Positions 28,240 to 36,318 of a stretch of 64,000 bases of DNA are shown here, one piece after another. The stretch lies in contig NZ_LGCM01000037.1 of NCBI RefSeq assembly GCF_001306035.1, forward strand, positions 1 through 64,000. The letters are read 5' to 3'. A model generated the notes under the pieces. The model saw nothing but the letters and a program-made list of their open reading frames with translations. It was not told the DNA's origin and made no database searches. The translations under genes were made by a program, and so were the position numbers. Each line of letters starts with the position of its first letter. Position 1 is the stretch's first letter. Origin of the DNA: Levilinea saccharolytica (GTDB lineage: Bacteria > Chloroflexota > Anaerolineae > Anaerolineales > Anaerolineaceae).

Positions 28240-28491
28240 ATGCTTCAGGAACTTTTGACGATCTTAAGGTCGGGCGGCTCGTTGGAAATTGGCGCGCTGG
28301 CGGCCAAGCTGAACACCAGCCCGCAGATGGTGACAGCCATGCTGGATCATTTGCAGCGCATGGGCCTGCTGACGGCGGCGCAGGACTGTTCAGGGTGCCA
28401 GCTTGCCTCGTCCTGTTCGCACGGCTGCGGGAGCGCGCCCGCGCCCATGTGGCAGCTGCACAGCCGCGCGGCTGAAGATCCCCCGCGCTGA
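28240..28491 (+). CDS. FeoC-like small winged-helix protein with a cysteine cluster
   Basis: The 83-residue product lies three bases after feoB. Residues 1-45 form a winged-helix-like segment (GSLEIGALAAKLNTSPQMVTAMLDHL) and residues 49-65 hold a Cys cluster (CSGCQLASSCSHGC), as in FeoC proteins that may carry an iron-sulfur centre. FeoC is thought to regulate FeoB stability or feo expression. The position at the end of feoAB supports the call. Confidence 0.82.
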   Translation: MLQELLTILRSGGSLEIGALAAKLNTSPQMVTAMLDHLQRMGLLTAAQDCSGCQLASSCSHGCGSAPAPMWQLHSRAAEDPPR

Positions 28492-28512
28492 CTTGCGGAC
28501 ATTATCTTGACG

Positions 28513-28561
28513 CTTTCCGCGACTTCTGATAGACTCATCACCCGTCGCGGAAAGTATTTTT
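28513..28561 (+). terminator. feo operon terminator
   Basis: CTTTCCGCGAC (28513-28523) and GTCGCGGAAAG (28544-28554) are perfect 11-base inverted repeats followed by TATTTTT. The 20-base loop is long for a terminator but the stem is strong. Confidence 0.7.
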
Positions 28562-28572
28562 AACCCAGGGCC

Positions 28573-28601
28573 TTGTCATTCCGTCATGGGTTTGGTATAA
28601 T
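28573..28601 (+). promoter_or_regulatory. Promoter of the tRNA-tuf cluster
   Basis: TTGTCA (28573-28578), a 17-base spacer and TATAAT (28596-28601), with TGG just before the -10 hexamer. It lies 37 bases before the first tRNA. Confidence 0.8.
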
Positions 28602-28638
28602 TCCTGCGCTGTAGAGGAACCTTAAAATCATTTTCTGC

Positions 28639-28710
28639 GCCGACGTAGCTCAATGGTAGAGCAACCGCCTTGTAAGCGGTTGGTTACGGGTCCGATTCCC
28701 GTCGTCGGCT
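28639..28710 (+). tRNA. tRNA-Thr (anticodon TGT)
   Basis: The acceptor stem GCCGACG (28639-28645) pairs with CGTCGGC (28703-28709). The anticodon loop CTTGTAA gives TGT. The T arm has GGTCCGATTCC. CCA is not encoded. It is first in a Thr-Tyr-Thr cluster ahead of tuf, an arrangement known in many bacteria. Confidence 0.95.
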
Positions 28711-28795
28711 CAGTTGACGGCTGGCGAGTGAGATGGATGGAAGGGAGAAATCCCCCGCGATCTCACTTGCGAGCTGGCAACAGTTCGAAAATATC

Positions 28796-28879
28796 GGGCG
28801 GTTACCCAAGTGGCCAAAGGGACCTGACTGTAAATCAGCTGGAGACACTCCTTCGGAGGTTCGAATCCTTCACCGCCCA
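28796..28879 (+). tRNA. tRNA-Tyr (anticodon GTA)
   Basis: The acceptor stem GGGCGGT (28796-28802) pairs with ACCGCCC (28872-28878). The anticodon loop CTGTAAA gives GTA, and a long variable arm (class II) is present as expected for tRNA-Tyr. Confidence 0.93.
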
Positions 28880-28947
28880 CTCGCTGAAAAAGCGAGAAAG
28901 ATCACAAGCGCAAAGATGTTACAAGCGCAAAGAGTTGGGATCGGCAA

Positions 28948-29020
28948 GCCCTCATAGCTCAGTAGGTAGAGCACGTTCTTGGTAAGAACGGGGTCATGGG
29001 TTCAAATCCCATTGAGGGCT
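28948..29020 (+). tRNA. tRNA-Thr (anticodon GGT)
   Basis: The acceptor stem GCCCTCA (28948-28954) pairs with TGAGGGC (29013-29019). The anticodon loop TTGGTAA gives GGT. The T loop is GGTTCAAATCC. It lies 46 bases before tuf. Confidence 0.95.
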
Positions 29021-29066
29021 CTATTTGCCGCCTGCACCTTGATGTCTTTGCAATAGGAGAGGAATC

Positions 29067-30269
29067 ATGGCCAAGCAAAAATTTGATCGAAGCAAGCCGC
29101 ATCTGAATGTAGGCACGATGGGGCACATCGACCACGGAAAGACGACCTTGACGGCGGCGATCACGAAGTATTGCCAGATGATGGGCAACGCAGAATATCG
29201 GGCGTATGACCAGATTGACAACGCGCCGGAAGAAAAAGCGCGCGGGATCACCATCAACATCGCGCACGTGGAATACTCGACGGCGAACCGGCACTACGCG
29301 CACGTAGACATGCCGGGCCACCGCGACTACATCAAGAACATGATCACGGGTGCGGCGCAGGTAGACGGCGCCATCCTGGTGGTGGCAGCGCCGGACGGCC
29401 CCATGCCGCAGACGCGCGAGCACGTGCTGCTGGCGCGGCAGGTGGAAGTGCCGAGCATCGTCGTGTTCCTGAACAAAGTGGATCAGATGGACGACCCGGA
29501 ATTGTTGGAACTGGTGGAATTGGAACTGCGGGAAATGCTGACCGCGAACGAATTCCCTGGGGACGAGATTCCGATTGTGCGCGGGAGCGCGTTGAAGGCG
29601 CTGGAAAGCACCTCGACGGACGTGAACGCGCCGGAATATGCGTGCATCAAAGAGCTGCTGGATGTGGTGGACAGCTACATCAAAGAGCCGGAGCGGGCGA
29701 TTGACAAGCCGTTCTCGATGCCGGTGGAAGACGTGTTCTCGATCAAGGGACGCGGCACGGTGGTGACGGGTCGTGTGGACCGCGGCATCATCAAAGTGGG
29801 CGAACCGGTTGAGATCGTAGGTTTGCGCGACAAGAGCATGAGCTCGGTGTGCACGGGCGTAGAAATGTTCCACAAGATGCTGGATCAGGGTATGGCTGGT
29901 GACAACCTGGGCCTGCTGCTGCGGGGCATTGAGCGCACGGACGTGGAGCGCGGAATGGTAGTGGCGAAGCCGGGGAGCATTCACCCGCACCGCAAGTTCA
30001 ACGCGGAAGTGTACGTGTTGAAGCGGGAAGAGGGTGGGCGGCACAAGCCGTTCTTCCCTGGGTACCGGCCGCAGTTCTACATTCGGACGATGGATGTGAC
30101 GGGAGACATTCGGCTGCCCGCGGGCGTAGAGATGGTCATGCCGGGCGACAATGTCAACATGGAAGTTGAACTGATTGTGCCGGTGGCGCTGGAGCAAGGC
30201 TCCAAGTTCGCCATTCGCGAAGGCGGTCTGACCGTCGGCGCTGGCGTGATCACCAAAATTCTGGACTAA
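29067..30269 (+). CDS. tuf: Translation elongation factor Tu
   Basis: EF-Tu delivers aminoacyl-tRNA to the ribosome as a GTP complex. The 400-residue product shows [12 protein letters not shown] (G1), [12 protein letters not shown] (G2), [13 protein letters not shown] (G3) and [10 protein letters not shown] (G4), and the domain 2-3 regions through to the C-terminal [21 protein letters not shown] precedes the ATG. Codon use is typical of a highly expressed gene here. It is co-located with tRNA genes and rpmG. Confidence 0.98.
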   Translation: MAKQKFDRSKPHLNVGTMGHIDHGKTTLTAAITKYCQMMGNAEYRAYDQIDNAPEEKARGITINIAHVEYSTANRHYAHVDMPGHRDYIKNMITGAAQVDGAILVVAAPDGPMPQTREHVLLARQVEVPSIVVFLNKVDQMDDPELLELVELELREMLTANEFPGDEIPIVRGSALKALESTSTDVNAPEYACIKELLDVVDSYIKEPERAIDKPFSMPVEDVFSIKGRGTVVTGRVDRGIIKVGEPVEIVGLRDKSMSSVCTGVEMFHKMLDQGMAGDNLGLLLRGIERTDVERGMVVAKPGSIHPHRKFNAEVYVLKREEGGRHKPFFPGYRPQFYIRTMDVTGDIRLPAGVEMVMPGDNVNMEVELIVPVALEQGSKFAIREGGLTVGAGVITKILD

Positions 30270-30312
30270 GCAAGAGGAGAGCCAGCCGGGTTAACTGGCT
30301 GCGTGAAACGGT

Positions 30313-30483
30313 ATGGCATCTAAAAAGAAAGATATCCGCCCGGTGATCACCTTTGCGTGCATGGACTGCAAAGAGCGCAACTACACTTCGCAGAAGAACC
30401 GCCGTAATGACCCCGGCCGCATGGAACTGAAAAAATACTGTCCTCGCTGCCGCAAACACACTGCGCACCGCGAGACAAAGTAA
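30313..30483 (+). CDS. rpmG: 50S ribosomal protein L33
   Basis: The 56-residue protein reads [14 protein letters not shown] and then has a zinc-ribbon with CMDC and CPRC, the zinc-binding (C+) form of L33. [16 protein letters not shown] is the conserved core. It sits between tuf and tRNA-Trp, the standard tuf-rpmG-trnW-secE-nusG order. Confidence 0.95.
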   Translation: MASKKKDIRPVITFACMDCKERNYTSQKNRRNDPGRMELKKYCPRCRKHTAHRETK

Positions 30484-30537
30484 GGATTGAGAGCGCTGGA
30501 AACCCGCCGGACAACCAGCGGGTTTCCAGCCTCGCAT

Positions 30538-30610
30538 AGGCCAGTAGCTCAATTGGCAGAGCGCCTGTCTCCAAAACAGGAGGTTGTGGGTTCAATTCCT
30601 GCCTGGCCTG
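30538..30610 (+). tRNA. tRNA-Trp (anticodon CCA)
   Basis: The acceptor stem AGGCCAG (30538-30544) pairs with CTGGCCT (30603-30609). The anticodon loop CTCCAAA gives CCA. The T loop is GGTTCAATTCC. It lies between rpmG and secE. Confidence 0.95.
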
Positions 30611-30672
30611 CCTCATCCAAGGCGACGCCGTCTTAATGGCGGCGTTTTAGCCGTAAAGATAAGGAGTACTGC

Positions 30673-30909
30673 GTGACGGACAAAACCGAGAAAAAAGAGG
30701 CAAAACCGAATTTCTTCGAGCGCATGGGCAACAGCATCAAGCGCTGGTGGCGCGAAACTGTCGGCGAGCTGCGAAAAGTGACCTGGCCCACCCGCCAGGA
30801 GACTTTCCGTTTGACCAAGATCGTTTTGATGGTTTTGGCTGTGATGAGCCTGGCTTTGGGCCTGCTCGATTTCCTGCTCGCGCAGCTCATGGTTCTGATT
30901 TTGGCCTAG
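30673..30909 (+). CDS. secE: Protein translocase subunit SecE
   Basis: The 78-residue single-helix subunit of SecYEG has an amphipathic stretch with the SecE signature (ELRKVTWPTRQETFRLT) and one membrane helix (VLMVLAVMSLALGLLDFLL). It uses a GTG start at 30673 with AAGGAG upstream. The position before nusG is standard. Confidence 0.95.
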   Translation: MTDKTEKKEAKPNFFERMGNSIKRWWRETVGELRKVTWPTRQETFRLTKIVLMVLAVMSLALGLLDFLLAQLMVLILA

Positions 30910-30954
30910 CCTGGATGAACTGCCGGGCGTGGACAGCTTTATAAGGAAAAAACG

Positions 30955-31605
30955 ATGGATGCGTTAAACGAGAATTTTCAGGATGACGAAAGCCAGGAAA
31001 CCCTGCCGGTACAAGCGGCGGGGGATGATGCGCTTCCGGTCCCTGGCGCTTCCAAGGATGAACAGGCTGTCGAAGAAGGCACGGACCGCGCCTGGTATGT
31101 GATTCACTGCTATTCGGGGTATGAGAACAAGGTTCGTCATAACCTGGAGCAGCGAATTGAAACCATGAACATGAAAGACATGATCTTTGACGTGGTCATT
31201 CCGACCCAGGAAGAGATCGAAGTCAAAGATGGTAAGCGCCGTGTGGTCGAGCGCCATGTTTTCCCTGGGTACGTTCTGGTGAACATGATTATGACGGAAG
31301 AGTCCTGGTACGTGGTTCGCAACACGCCAGGCGTTACTGGTTTTGTGGGCATGGGTACTGCACCCACCGCCCTGCGGCCCGAAGAAGTCAACCAGATCTT
31401 GAAGCGCATGGAAGCCGAGGCCCCCGTGGTCAAGGTGACCTTTAAGGTTGGCGAGCGCGTGCGCATCATTGACGGGCCGTTCAACGACTTCCGCGGCACG
31501 GTTTCAGAAATTGACATGGGGCGCACCAAAGTGCGCGTGATGGTCAACTTCTTTGGCCGTGAAACCCCTGTGGAGCTGGATTTCTTACAGGTGGAAAAAG
31601 CTTAG
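30955..31605 (+). CDS. nusG: Transcription termination/antitermination factor NusG
   Basis: The 216-residue product has an acidic N-terminal extension (residues 1-45), the NGN domain (WYVIHCYSGYENKVRHNLE, RHVFPGYVLVNMIM, WYVVRNTPGVTGFVG) and the C-terminal KOW domain (FKVGERVRIIDGPFNDFRG). It binds RNA polymerase and couples transcription to termination or translation. The extension resembles that of NusG in other deep-branching bacteria. Confidence 0.96.
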   Translation: MDALNENFQDDESQETLPVQAAGDDALPVPGASKDEQAVEEGTDRAWYVIHCYSGYENKVRHNLEQRIETMNMKDMIFDVVIPTQEEIEVKDGKRRVVERHVFPGYVLVNMIMTEESWYVVRNTPGVTGFVGMGTAPTALRPEEVNQILKRMEAEAPVVKVTFKVGERVRIIDGPFNDFRGTVSEIDMGRTKVRVMVNFFGRETPVELDFLQVEKA

Positions 31606-31641
31606 TGAGCGGGCCTGCGCCCAGCGCAGGCTTAGATATTC

Positions 31642-31679
31642 GTGGGAGGGCGCCCACCCTAATCGCCCGTTATAACCAC
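31642..31679 (+). promoter_or_regulatory. L1-type mRNA leader motif upstream of rplK
   Basis: GTGG-GA-GGGC and GCCC-GTTATAA-CCAC form two short helices around an asymmetric internal loop, immediately before the AAGGAG site of rplK. The fold and bases match the conserved L1-binding leader found before rplK/rplA in many bacteria, where free L1 represses its own operon. A second copy precedes rplA. Confidence 0.7.
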
Positions 31680-31693
31680 AAAGGAGTAAAGCT

Positions 31694-32119
31694 GTGGCAA
31701 AGAAACTGAAAGCGATTGTACGTTTACAGCTGCCTGGCGGAAAAGCGACGCCAGCGCCCCCGGTTGGTCCGGCCCTGGCTGGGCACGGTATCAACATTAT
31801 GGCGTTTGTGAAAGAATACAACGCCCGGACGGCGAACCGGGCCGGGGAAATCGTCCCGGCGGAAATCACGGTGTTCACCGATGGTTCCTTCAACTTCATT
31901 CTGAAGTCGCCCCCGGCTGGCTTCCTGTTGAAGCGGGCCGCTGGTGTGGATAAGGGCTCTGCCACGTCGAACCGCACCAAGGTTGGCAAAGTGACTCGCG
32001 CGCAAATTCGCGAGATCGCTGAGCTGAAGATGAAAGACTTGAACGCGGTTGATTTGGAAGGCGCCATGCGCCAGATCGAAGGAACGGCCCGCAGCCTTGG
32101 GCTGCAGGTGGTCGACTGA
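31694..32119 (+). CDS. rplK: 50S ribosomal protein L11
   Basis: The 141-residue product begins [20 protein letters not shown] and [15 protein letters not shown], the L11 signature, and ends with the rRNA-binding region ([20 protein letters not shown]). It uses GTG at 31694 with AAAGGAG upstream. It begins the rplKAJL cluster. Confidence 0.97.
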   Translation: MAKKLKAIVRLQLPGGKATPAPPVGPALAGHGINIMAFVKEYNARTANRAGEIVPAEITVFTDGSFNFILKSPPAGFLLKRAAGVDKGSATSNRTKVGKVTRAQIREIAELKMKDLNAVDLEGAMRQIEGTARSLGLQVVD

Positions 32120-32125
32120 CACCCC

Positions 32126-32160
32126 GTGGGAGGGCCTGCTGACAGGCCCGTTTGAACCAC
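32126..32160 (+). promoter_or_regulatory. L1-type mRNA leader motif upstream of rplA
   Basis: GTGG-GA-GGGC (32126-32135) and GCCC-GTTTGAA-CCAC (32146-32160) repeat the two-helix motif seen before rplK, again followed directly by AAAGGAGT. The loop-closing bases differ while helix and internal-loop bases are kept. Confidence 0.7.
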
Positions 32161-32172
32161 AAAGGAGTTCGC

Positions 32173-32892
32173 ATGTCTAAGCACGGTAAGAAGTATACGG
32201 CTGCAAGCGCGCTGGTGAATCCGGCGCAGTATTACGCCCCCCGCGAAGCCCTGGAATTGGTCCAGAAGGCCAGCTACACCTCGTTTGACGCCACGGTGGA
32301 AGTTCACCTGCGCATGGGTTTGGACCCGCGCCAGGCTGACCAGCAGGTGCGCGACGTGGTGGTGCTGCCCCACGGGTTGGGCAAGACGGTGCGTGTGTTG
32401 GTCTTCGCCCAGGGCGAAGGCGTTCAGTTCGCTCAGGAAGGCGGCGCGGATTACATCGCCGACACCGACGAATGGATCAACAAGATTCAGGGCGGCTGGA
32501 CTGATTTTGATGTGGCCATCTCCACCCCGGATATGATGGGTAAAGCGGGCCGCCTGGGTCGTGTGTTGGGCCCCCGCGGTTTGATGCCGAACCCCAAGGC
32601 CGGTACGGTGGTGCAGGCGGCTGACCTGCCGCGTGTGATCCAGGAAGCCAAGGCTGGCCGCGTGGAATTCCGCCTGGATAAGACCGCCAACCTGCACGTT
32701 CCGATTGGCAAAGTGTCCTTTGACCTGGAAAAACTGTACGACAATTTGGCCGCGCTGATGGAAGCGATCAAGAAAGCTCGTCCCTCGGCTGCCAAGGGAA
32801 CGTACATCCGCCGCATGACCATCACCGCTACGATGGCCCCTGGCGTCAAAGTGGACGCCAACGCGGCCCAGATCATGTCGGTCCGCGAGTAA
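32173..32892 (+). CDS. rplA: 50S ribosomal protein L1
   Basis: The 239-residue product has [41 protein letters not shown], and the L1 signature region [18 protein letters not shown]. It forms the L1 stalk and is a known translational repressor of its own operon. ATG 32173 follows AAAGGAG. The leader motifs before it and before rplK are candidate targets. Confidence 0.97.
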   Translation: MSKHGKKYTAASALVNPAQYYAPREALELVQKASYTSFDATVEVHLRMGLDPRQADQQVRDVVVLPHGLGKTVRVLVFAQGEGVQFAQEGGADYIADTDEWINKIQGGWTDFDVAISTPDMMGKAGRLGRVLGPRGLMPNPKAGTVVQAADLPRVIQEAKAGRVEFRLDKTANLHVPIGKVSFDLEKLYDNLAALMEAIKKARPSAAKGTYIRRMTITATMAPGVKVDANAAQIMSVRE

Positions 32893-32900
32893 ACTTGTGG

Positions 32901-32906
32901 TATAAT
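32901..32906 (+). promoter_or_regulatory. Extended -10 promoter for rplJL
   Basis: TATAAT at 32901-32906 preceded by TGG (extended -10 form), nine bases after the rplA stop. No good -35 is seen. It would start the L10 leader transcript. Confidence 0.55.
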
Positions 32907-32954
32907 CGGGCTGCCAGGCGGGCAAAACCGGCCTGGCGCCCGGATCAAAATTGA

Positions 32955-33099
32955 ATAAGCCCGTATCACCGTAGAAAGCTGGTGCCAACATTGGCTTAAT
33001 ATCCTGCCGAGGTGAAGTGCGCGAGAATGTCCCCCAGCCGTTGCGGCTGATTTCCTGCGTCTTTGCCTGGCAGTTTTCGGGCGAAGACGTTTTATTTTT
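32955..33099 (+). promoter_or_regulatory. Ribosomal protein L10 leader with attenuator
   Basis: The segment has the conserved core of the L10 leader (GCTGGTGCCAACATTGGC then TAATATCCTGCCGAGGTG). It ends in a terminator hairpin: GTCTTTGCC (33059-33067) pairs with GGCGAAGAC (33080-33088), followed by GTTTTATTTTT. In bacteria with this element, L10(L12)4 binds the leader and favours premature termination of rplJL. Confidence 0.82.
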
Positions 33100-33142
33100 C
33101 AGGAATTTGATTTAATCACGGAAGGAAGGAGGTGAATTCAAG

Positions 33143-33670
33143 TTGGCCTTCTCAAAGAAGCAAAAAACAGCAATGGTTTCGCAGTACACCGAATGGTTCA
33201 ACCAGAGTCAAGCGGTCTTCATGCTTTCGTTTTCGAAGATGTCGATGAAAGAGATCGATGCTTTGCGCGCCAAAGCGCGGGAAGCGGGCGGTGAGGCTCA
33301 TGTGGTCAAGAACCGGCTGGTCGAAATGGCCCTGCGTGAACGAGGTGTGAGTTTCGACAAACCCCTCGAAGGCACGACCCTGATGGGCTTTGCGTTCCAG
33401 GATGTACCGGCCCTGGCAAAAGTGTTCTCGGATGCAGCTAAAGCAGACGCGTTTGAAGTCAAGGGCGGCATTTTGGGCGCTCGCGTGATTTCCGCCGCGG
33501 ATGTGAAGGCGCTGGCGGATATGCCGCCGCTGCCGGTGGTGCGCGCTCAGCTGCTGGGTACTCTGTTGGCCCCGGCGAGCAAACTGGTGCGTACGCTGGC
33601 CGAACCTGCGCGTCAGGTTGCGGCAGTCGTCAAGGCATATTCCGAAAAGGAAGCTGCCCCGGCCGTGTAA
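33143..33670 (+). CDS. rplJ: 50S ribosomal protein L10
   Basis: The 175-residue product begins AFSKKQKTAMVSQYTEWF and has the L10 pattern VKNRLVEMALRERG and a helical C-terminus that binds L7/L12 dimers. It uses TTG at 33143 with a very strong AAGGAGGTGAA upstream. The gene follows the L10 leader and precedes rplL. Confidence 0.96.
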   Translation: MAFSKKQKTAMVSQYTEWFNQSQAVFMLSFSKMSMKEIDALRAKAREAGGEAHVVKNRLVEMALRERGVSFDKPLEGTTLMGFAFQDVPALAKVFSDAAKADAFEVKGGILGARVISAADVKALADMPPLPVVRAQLLGTLLAPASKLVRTLAEPARQVAAVVKAYSEKEAAPAV

Positions 33671-33759
33671 CCGGCTGGTAATGGAAAACCAAGTGGGTTG
33701 GCCTGTGGGCCTCCCGACCTTTTTTGAAAACGAACAAACATACGTAAGGAGTATTTGAA

Positions 33760-34140
33760 ATGGCTGATATCGCGAAGCTGGTTGATGAACTGAGCACCCT
33801 CACCGTTTTGGAAGCTGCTGAACTGGTGAAGGCTCTGGAAGAGAAGTGGGGCGTTTCCGCCGCCGCTCCTGTGGCCATGGCTGCCATGCCTGCCGCCGCT
33901 GCCGCCGCTGCCGAACCCGTCGAAGAAAAGACCGAGTTCGATGTCGTCCTCAAGGACGCTGGTCCCAAGAAGATCGAGACCATCAAGGTCATCCGCCAAC
34001 TGACCAACCTGGGTCTGGTGGAAGCCAAGACCATGGCCGAGACCGCTGGCACCAAGGTTCTGTCCGGCGTGGGCAAAGAAGTTGCCAACGATGCCAAGAG
34101 CAAGCTGGAAGCCGCTGGCGCCGTGGTGGCGGTCGAGTAA
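33760..34140 (+). CDS. rplL: 50S ribosomal protein L7/L12
   Basis: The 126-residue product has the N-terminal dimerisation region ([24 protein letters not shown]), an Ala/Pro-rich hinge and the factor-binding domain ([34 protein letters not shown]). It forms the stalk that recruits elongation factors. rpoB does not follow; lexA lies downstream on the other strand. Confidence 0.97.
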   Translation: MADIAKLVDELSTLTVLEAAELVKALEEKWGVSAAAPVAMAAMPAAAAAAAEPVEEKTEFDVVLKDAGPKKIETIKVIRQLTNLGLVEAKTMAETAGTKVLSGVGKEVANDAKSKLEAAGAVVAVE

Positions 34141-34164
34141 TTCTCACCGACCTGCACAACAAAA

Positions 34165-34198
34165 ACAGGCCCTCCTGCAAAGGAGAGGCCTGTTTTTT
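34165..34198 (+). terminator. rplJL terminator
   Basis: ACAGGCCCTCC (34165-34175) pairs with GGAGAGGCCTGT (34182-34193, one bulge), followed by TTTTT. It ends the ribosomal protein cluster without read-through to rpoBC. Confidence 0.88.
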
Positions 34199-34249
34199 GT
34201 TTTGTGCTGAAGTGAAAGGCGAAGGTGCAGCAGCGGTGAGGGGAAAAGA

Positions 34250-34972
34250 TCAGGCGAACTGGCTTTTGACCTGACGGATGACCATGACCACCTTGCCCAT
34301 GATGCGCAGCCGTTCGGGGTTGTTGATGTAAATGGGCGACATGGTGGGGTTGGCAGGCTGCAGGCGGACGCGGTCGTTTTCTTTGAAGAAGTACTTCAGG
34401 GTGGTTTCATCGTTGTCATCTAACCATACGGCCACCATCTCACCATTGGCGGCCTGGTTGGCCTGGCGCAGGACGACAATGTCGCCGTCGTTGATCATGG
34501 CGTCAATCATCGAGTCGCCTTCCACTTCCAGGGCGAAAAGCTCGCTGATGTTCTCACGGGCGGGGATCAGGCTGCGGGCAATTTCCACACCGCTTTCTGG
34601 GTCGTAATAGGCCAGGTCAGAGGACGGCACGGGGATGGGCTTACCGGCGACGATGCGCCCCAGCAGGGGAACCGAGAAGAAGTCGCTGGCGGCCTGGGCG
34701 GCCTGCCGGGCCACGCGCTTGACCTCCCCCGTGAAGGAGGGGTACATGGGCCGCAGGATGCGAATGCTGCGCGAGACGTGTTGGTTGCGCTCGATGTATT
34801 TGTGCTGTTCCAAGTTTTTAAGGTAATAATCCACCAGCGAGGTGGAGGTGACCCCAATGCTGTCGCCGATTTCTCGGATGGAAGGGGAGTACCCATTTTT
34901 ATCCTGGAAGGTGGTGAGGAACTCCATGATCTTGCGGTGCCGCTCACCCAAACCTGCGCTTTTTCGTGCCAT
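34250..34972 (-). CDS. lexA: LexA repressor
   Basis: This is the SOS-response repressor and autoprotease. The 240-residue product has an N-terminal winged helix (HRKIMEFLTTFQDKNGYSPSIREIG), the cleavage site Ala109-Gly110 (RIVAGKPIPV), the catalytic Ser154 (EGDSMIDAMI) and Lys193 (ETTLKYFF). It is somewhat longer than the usual 200-210 residues owing to a longer linker between the DNA-binding and protease domains. AGGAGAGGGCT precedes the ATG. An autoregulatory operator lies upstream at 35026-35039. Confidence 0.93.
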   Translation of the reverse strand: MARKSAGLGERHRKIMEFLTTFQDKNGYSPSIREIGDSIGVTSTSLVDYYLKNLEQHKYIERNQHVSRSIRILRPMYPSFTGEVKRVARQAAQAASDFFSVPLLGRIVAGKPIPVPSSDLAYYDPESGVEIARSLIPARENISELFALEVEGDSMIDAMINDGDIVVLRQANQAANGEMVAVWLDDNDETTLKYFFKENDRVRLQPANPTMSPIYINNPERLRIMGKVVMVIRQVKSQFA

Positions 34973-35025
34973 AGCCCTCTCCTTTCAGAGGAACCTCGAT
35001 CATTTGTACTATTTATTATATTACA

Positions 35026-35039
35026 CGAACATCCGTTCT
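35026..35039. promoter_or_regulatory. Candidate LexA operator upstream of lexA
   Basis: CGAACATCCGTTCT contains GAAC-N4-GTTC, the form of the Gram-positive SOS box. It lies 54 bases upstream of the lexA start, where autoregulation is expected. Confidence 0.7.
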
Positions 35040-35097
35040 GTGTCAAGACTCAATTTTTAAGAATTCACCACCTAACAAAATTCTTAAGAGATTTTGT

Positions 35098-35126
35098 TTG
35101 ACGGACGCCCCAAAGCCCTGTATAGT
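35098..35126 (+). promoter_or_regulatory. Promoter of the single-domain response regulator
   Basis: TTGACG (35098-35103), 17-base spacer, TATAGT (35121-35126). The implied transcript start near 35133 rules out translation from the ATG at 35129. Confidence 0.7.
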
Positions 35127-35158
35127 AAATGGATAAGCTTTTGCGGAGGTTTTTTCGG

Positions 35159-35545
35159 ATGTCGAAAGGCGTTGTGCTGGTCATCGAAGACAATATTGAC
35201 AATCTGGATCTGGTGCGCTTCTTGTTGGAAGAAGGTGAGTTTGAAGTGCTCACCGCCATGGACGGGCGCGAGGGGTTGAACACGGCGCGGGAAAAGCTGC
35301 CGGATTTGATCTTGTTGGATCTGGCCATTCCAGAAATTGACGGTTGGGATGTGGCCCAGTCGCTGAAAAAAGACCCGGCCACGGCGGGCATCTTTGTGGT
35401 GGCTATGACCGCCCACATTTTGCCGGGGGACCGCAAACGCGCCTTGGAAGCGGGCTGCGATGCGTATATTTCTAAGCCGCTGGACGTGCCGAGCTTTGCC
35501 GAGACGATCGCGGGGTACATCCGTTCGAAACCCGCGGCGGCCTGA
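35159..35545 (+). CDS. Single-domain response regulator (receiver only)
   Basis: The 128-residue receiver domain has acidic pocket residues ED near position 10, phospho-acceptor Asp54 (LILLDLAIPEIDGWD), the Thr switch (VVAMTAH) and Lys in SKPLD. There is no output domain, so it acts by protein contact, in the manner of DivK or CheY. The start at 35159 follows GGAGG and lies downstream of the promoter. No kinase gene is adjacent. Confidence 0.9.
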   Translation: MSKGVVLVIEDNIDNLDLVRFLLEEGEFEVLTAMDGREGLNTAREKLPDLILLDLAIPEIDGWDVAQSLKKDPATAGIFVVAMTAHILPGDRKRALEAGCDAYISKPLDVPSFAETIAGYIRSKPAAA

Positions 35546-35574
35546 GGCGCACATTCATTGATCCATACGAAAAA

Positions 35575-35599
35575 ATCGCCGTACGCGGCGATTTTTTTA
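35575..35599 (+). terminator. Terminator after the response regulator
   Basis: ATCGCCG (35575-35581), loop TACG, CGGCGAT (35586-35592), with runs of A before and T after, so it can act in both directions for the convergent gene ending at 35624. Confidence 0.88.
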
Positions 35600-35623
35600 T
35601 TTTCTGGGGAAGGCTGCCAGGGG

Positions 35624-36223
35624 TCAACGTTTGCCCAGGGTCTGAACAAAAAGGGTCACGGCGTCGCCCTCGTCGCGGGCGTACACATCCCGCCGCAGGA
35701 AGTACATCCAGGCCACCACCGCCAGATCGCCCACCGAAGACCCCACGTTGATGCTCAGATACAGGGAAGCCCCCAGCAACCACGCGCCGGGGCCCAGCAG
35801 CAGGGCGGCCAGCCCCGGCAGCGACAGCAGTACCACCGGGGCCAGCGCCACCAGGGCGTAGGCACGGCGGGCAAAATACCAGTTGGGTGCTGAGGCGAAG
35901 GCGTAGCTGCCGCGGAAGCCAAAGTGCGGCTTTTCACGGCTGAACAGGTAAAAGAAAACGCCGTGAATCAGCTCGTGAACCACCACCATCACCGCCAGCA
36001 GGCCGATCAGCACGGCGGTGAAGACCAGCACATTGTCCACCACGAACATCTGAGCGCCGGCTTGCGGGCGCAGCCAGCGGATCAGCGCCAGGCAGACAAT
36101 TTGCGTCAGGGCGATGAGCACTAGACCCAGCACGTTCAGGCCAATCTGCAAGGCCCAATTTTTCTTCATGTCCAGGCGGCCGGCGGATTTGAAGCCGGCG
36201 GGGAGATGGGGCACGGCGAGCAT
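35624..36223 (-). CDS. DUF3267-type membrane protein with HExxH motif
   Basis: The 199-residue product has four or five predicted membrane helices. HELIHG (in VVVHELIHGVFFYLF) is a zinc-protease type HExxH motif placed in a membrane helix, as in DUF3267 proteins; proteolytic activity of that family is not established. The ATG at 36223 is only six bases after a TATAAT and has no Shine-Dalgarno, so the mRNA may be leaderless. Confidence 0.72.
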   Translation of the reverse strand: MLAVPHLPAGFKSAGRLDMKKNWALQIGLNVLGLVLIALTQIVCLALIRWLRPQAGAQMFVVDNVLVFTAVLIGLLAVMVVVHELIHGVFFYLFSREKPHFGFRGSYAFASAPNWYFARRAYALVALAPVVLLSLPGLAALLLGPGAWLLGASLYLSINVGSSVGDLAVVAWMYFLRRDVYARDEGDAVTLFVQTLGKR

Positions 36224-36229
36224 GGTTTG

Positions 36230-36235
36230 ATTATA
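36230..36235 (-). promoter_or_regulatory. -10 element placing transcript start at the ATG
   Basis: On the minus strand, TATAAT ends six bases before ATG 36223, so transcription would start at or next to the start codon. Confidence 0.5.
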
Positions 36236-36318
36236 GCATAGGCGCATCTGCGCGCTGCGCGGGGGTTTGCCGTTAAAATAGGGACAGGTGATTTTCATTT
36301 TCCTTCGAAGGAGCGGCT

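Noticed and set aside
28507-28535. Promoter TTGACG-N17-TAGACT inside the feo terminator hairpin
   Set aside because: The spacing is ideal, but the elements lie within the hairpin stem and loop, and a better promoter for the tRNAs follows at 28573.
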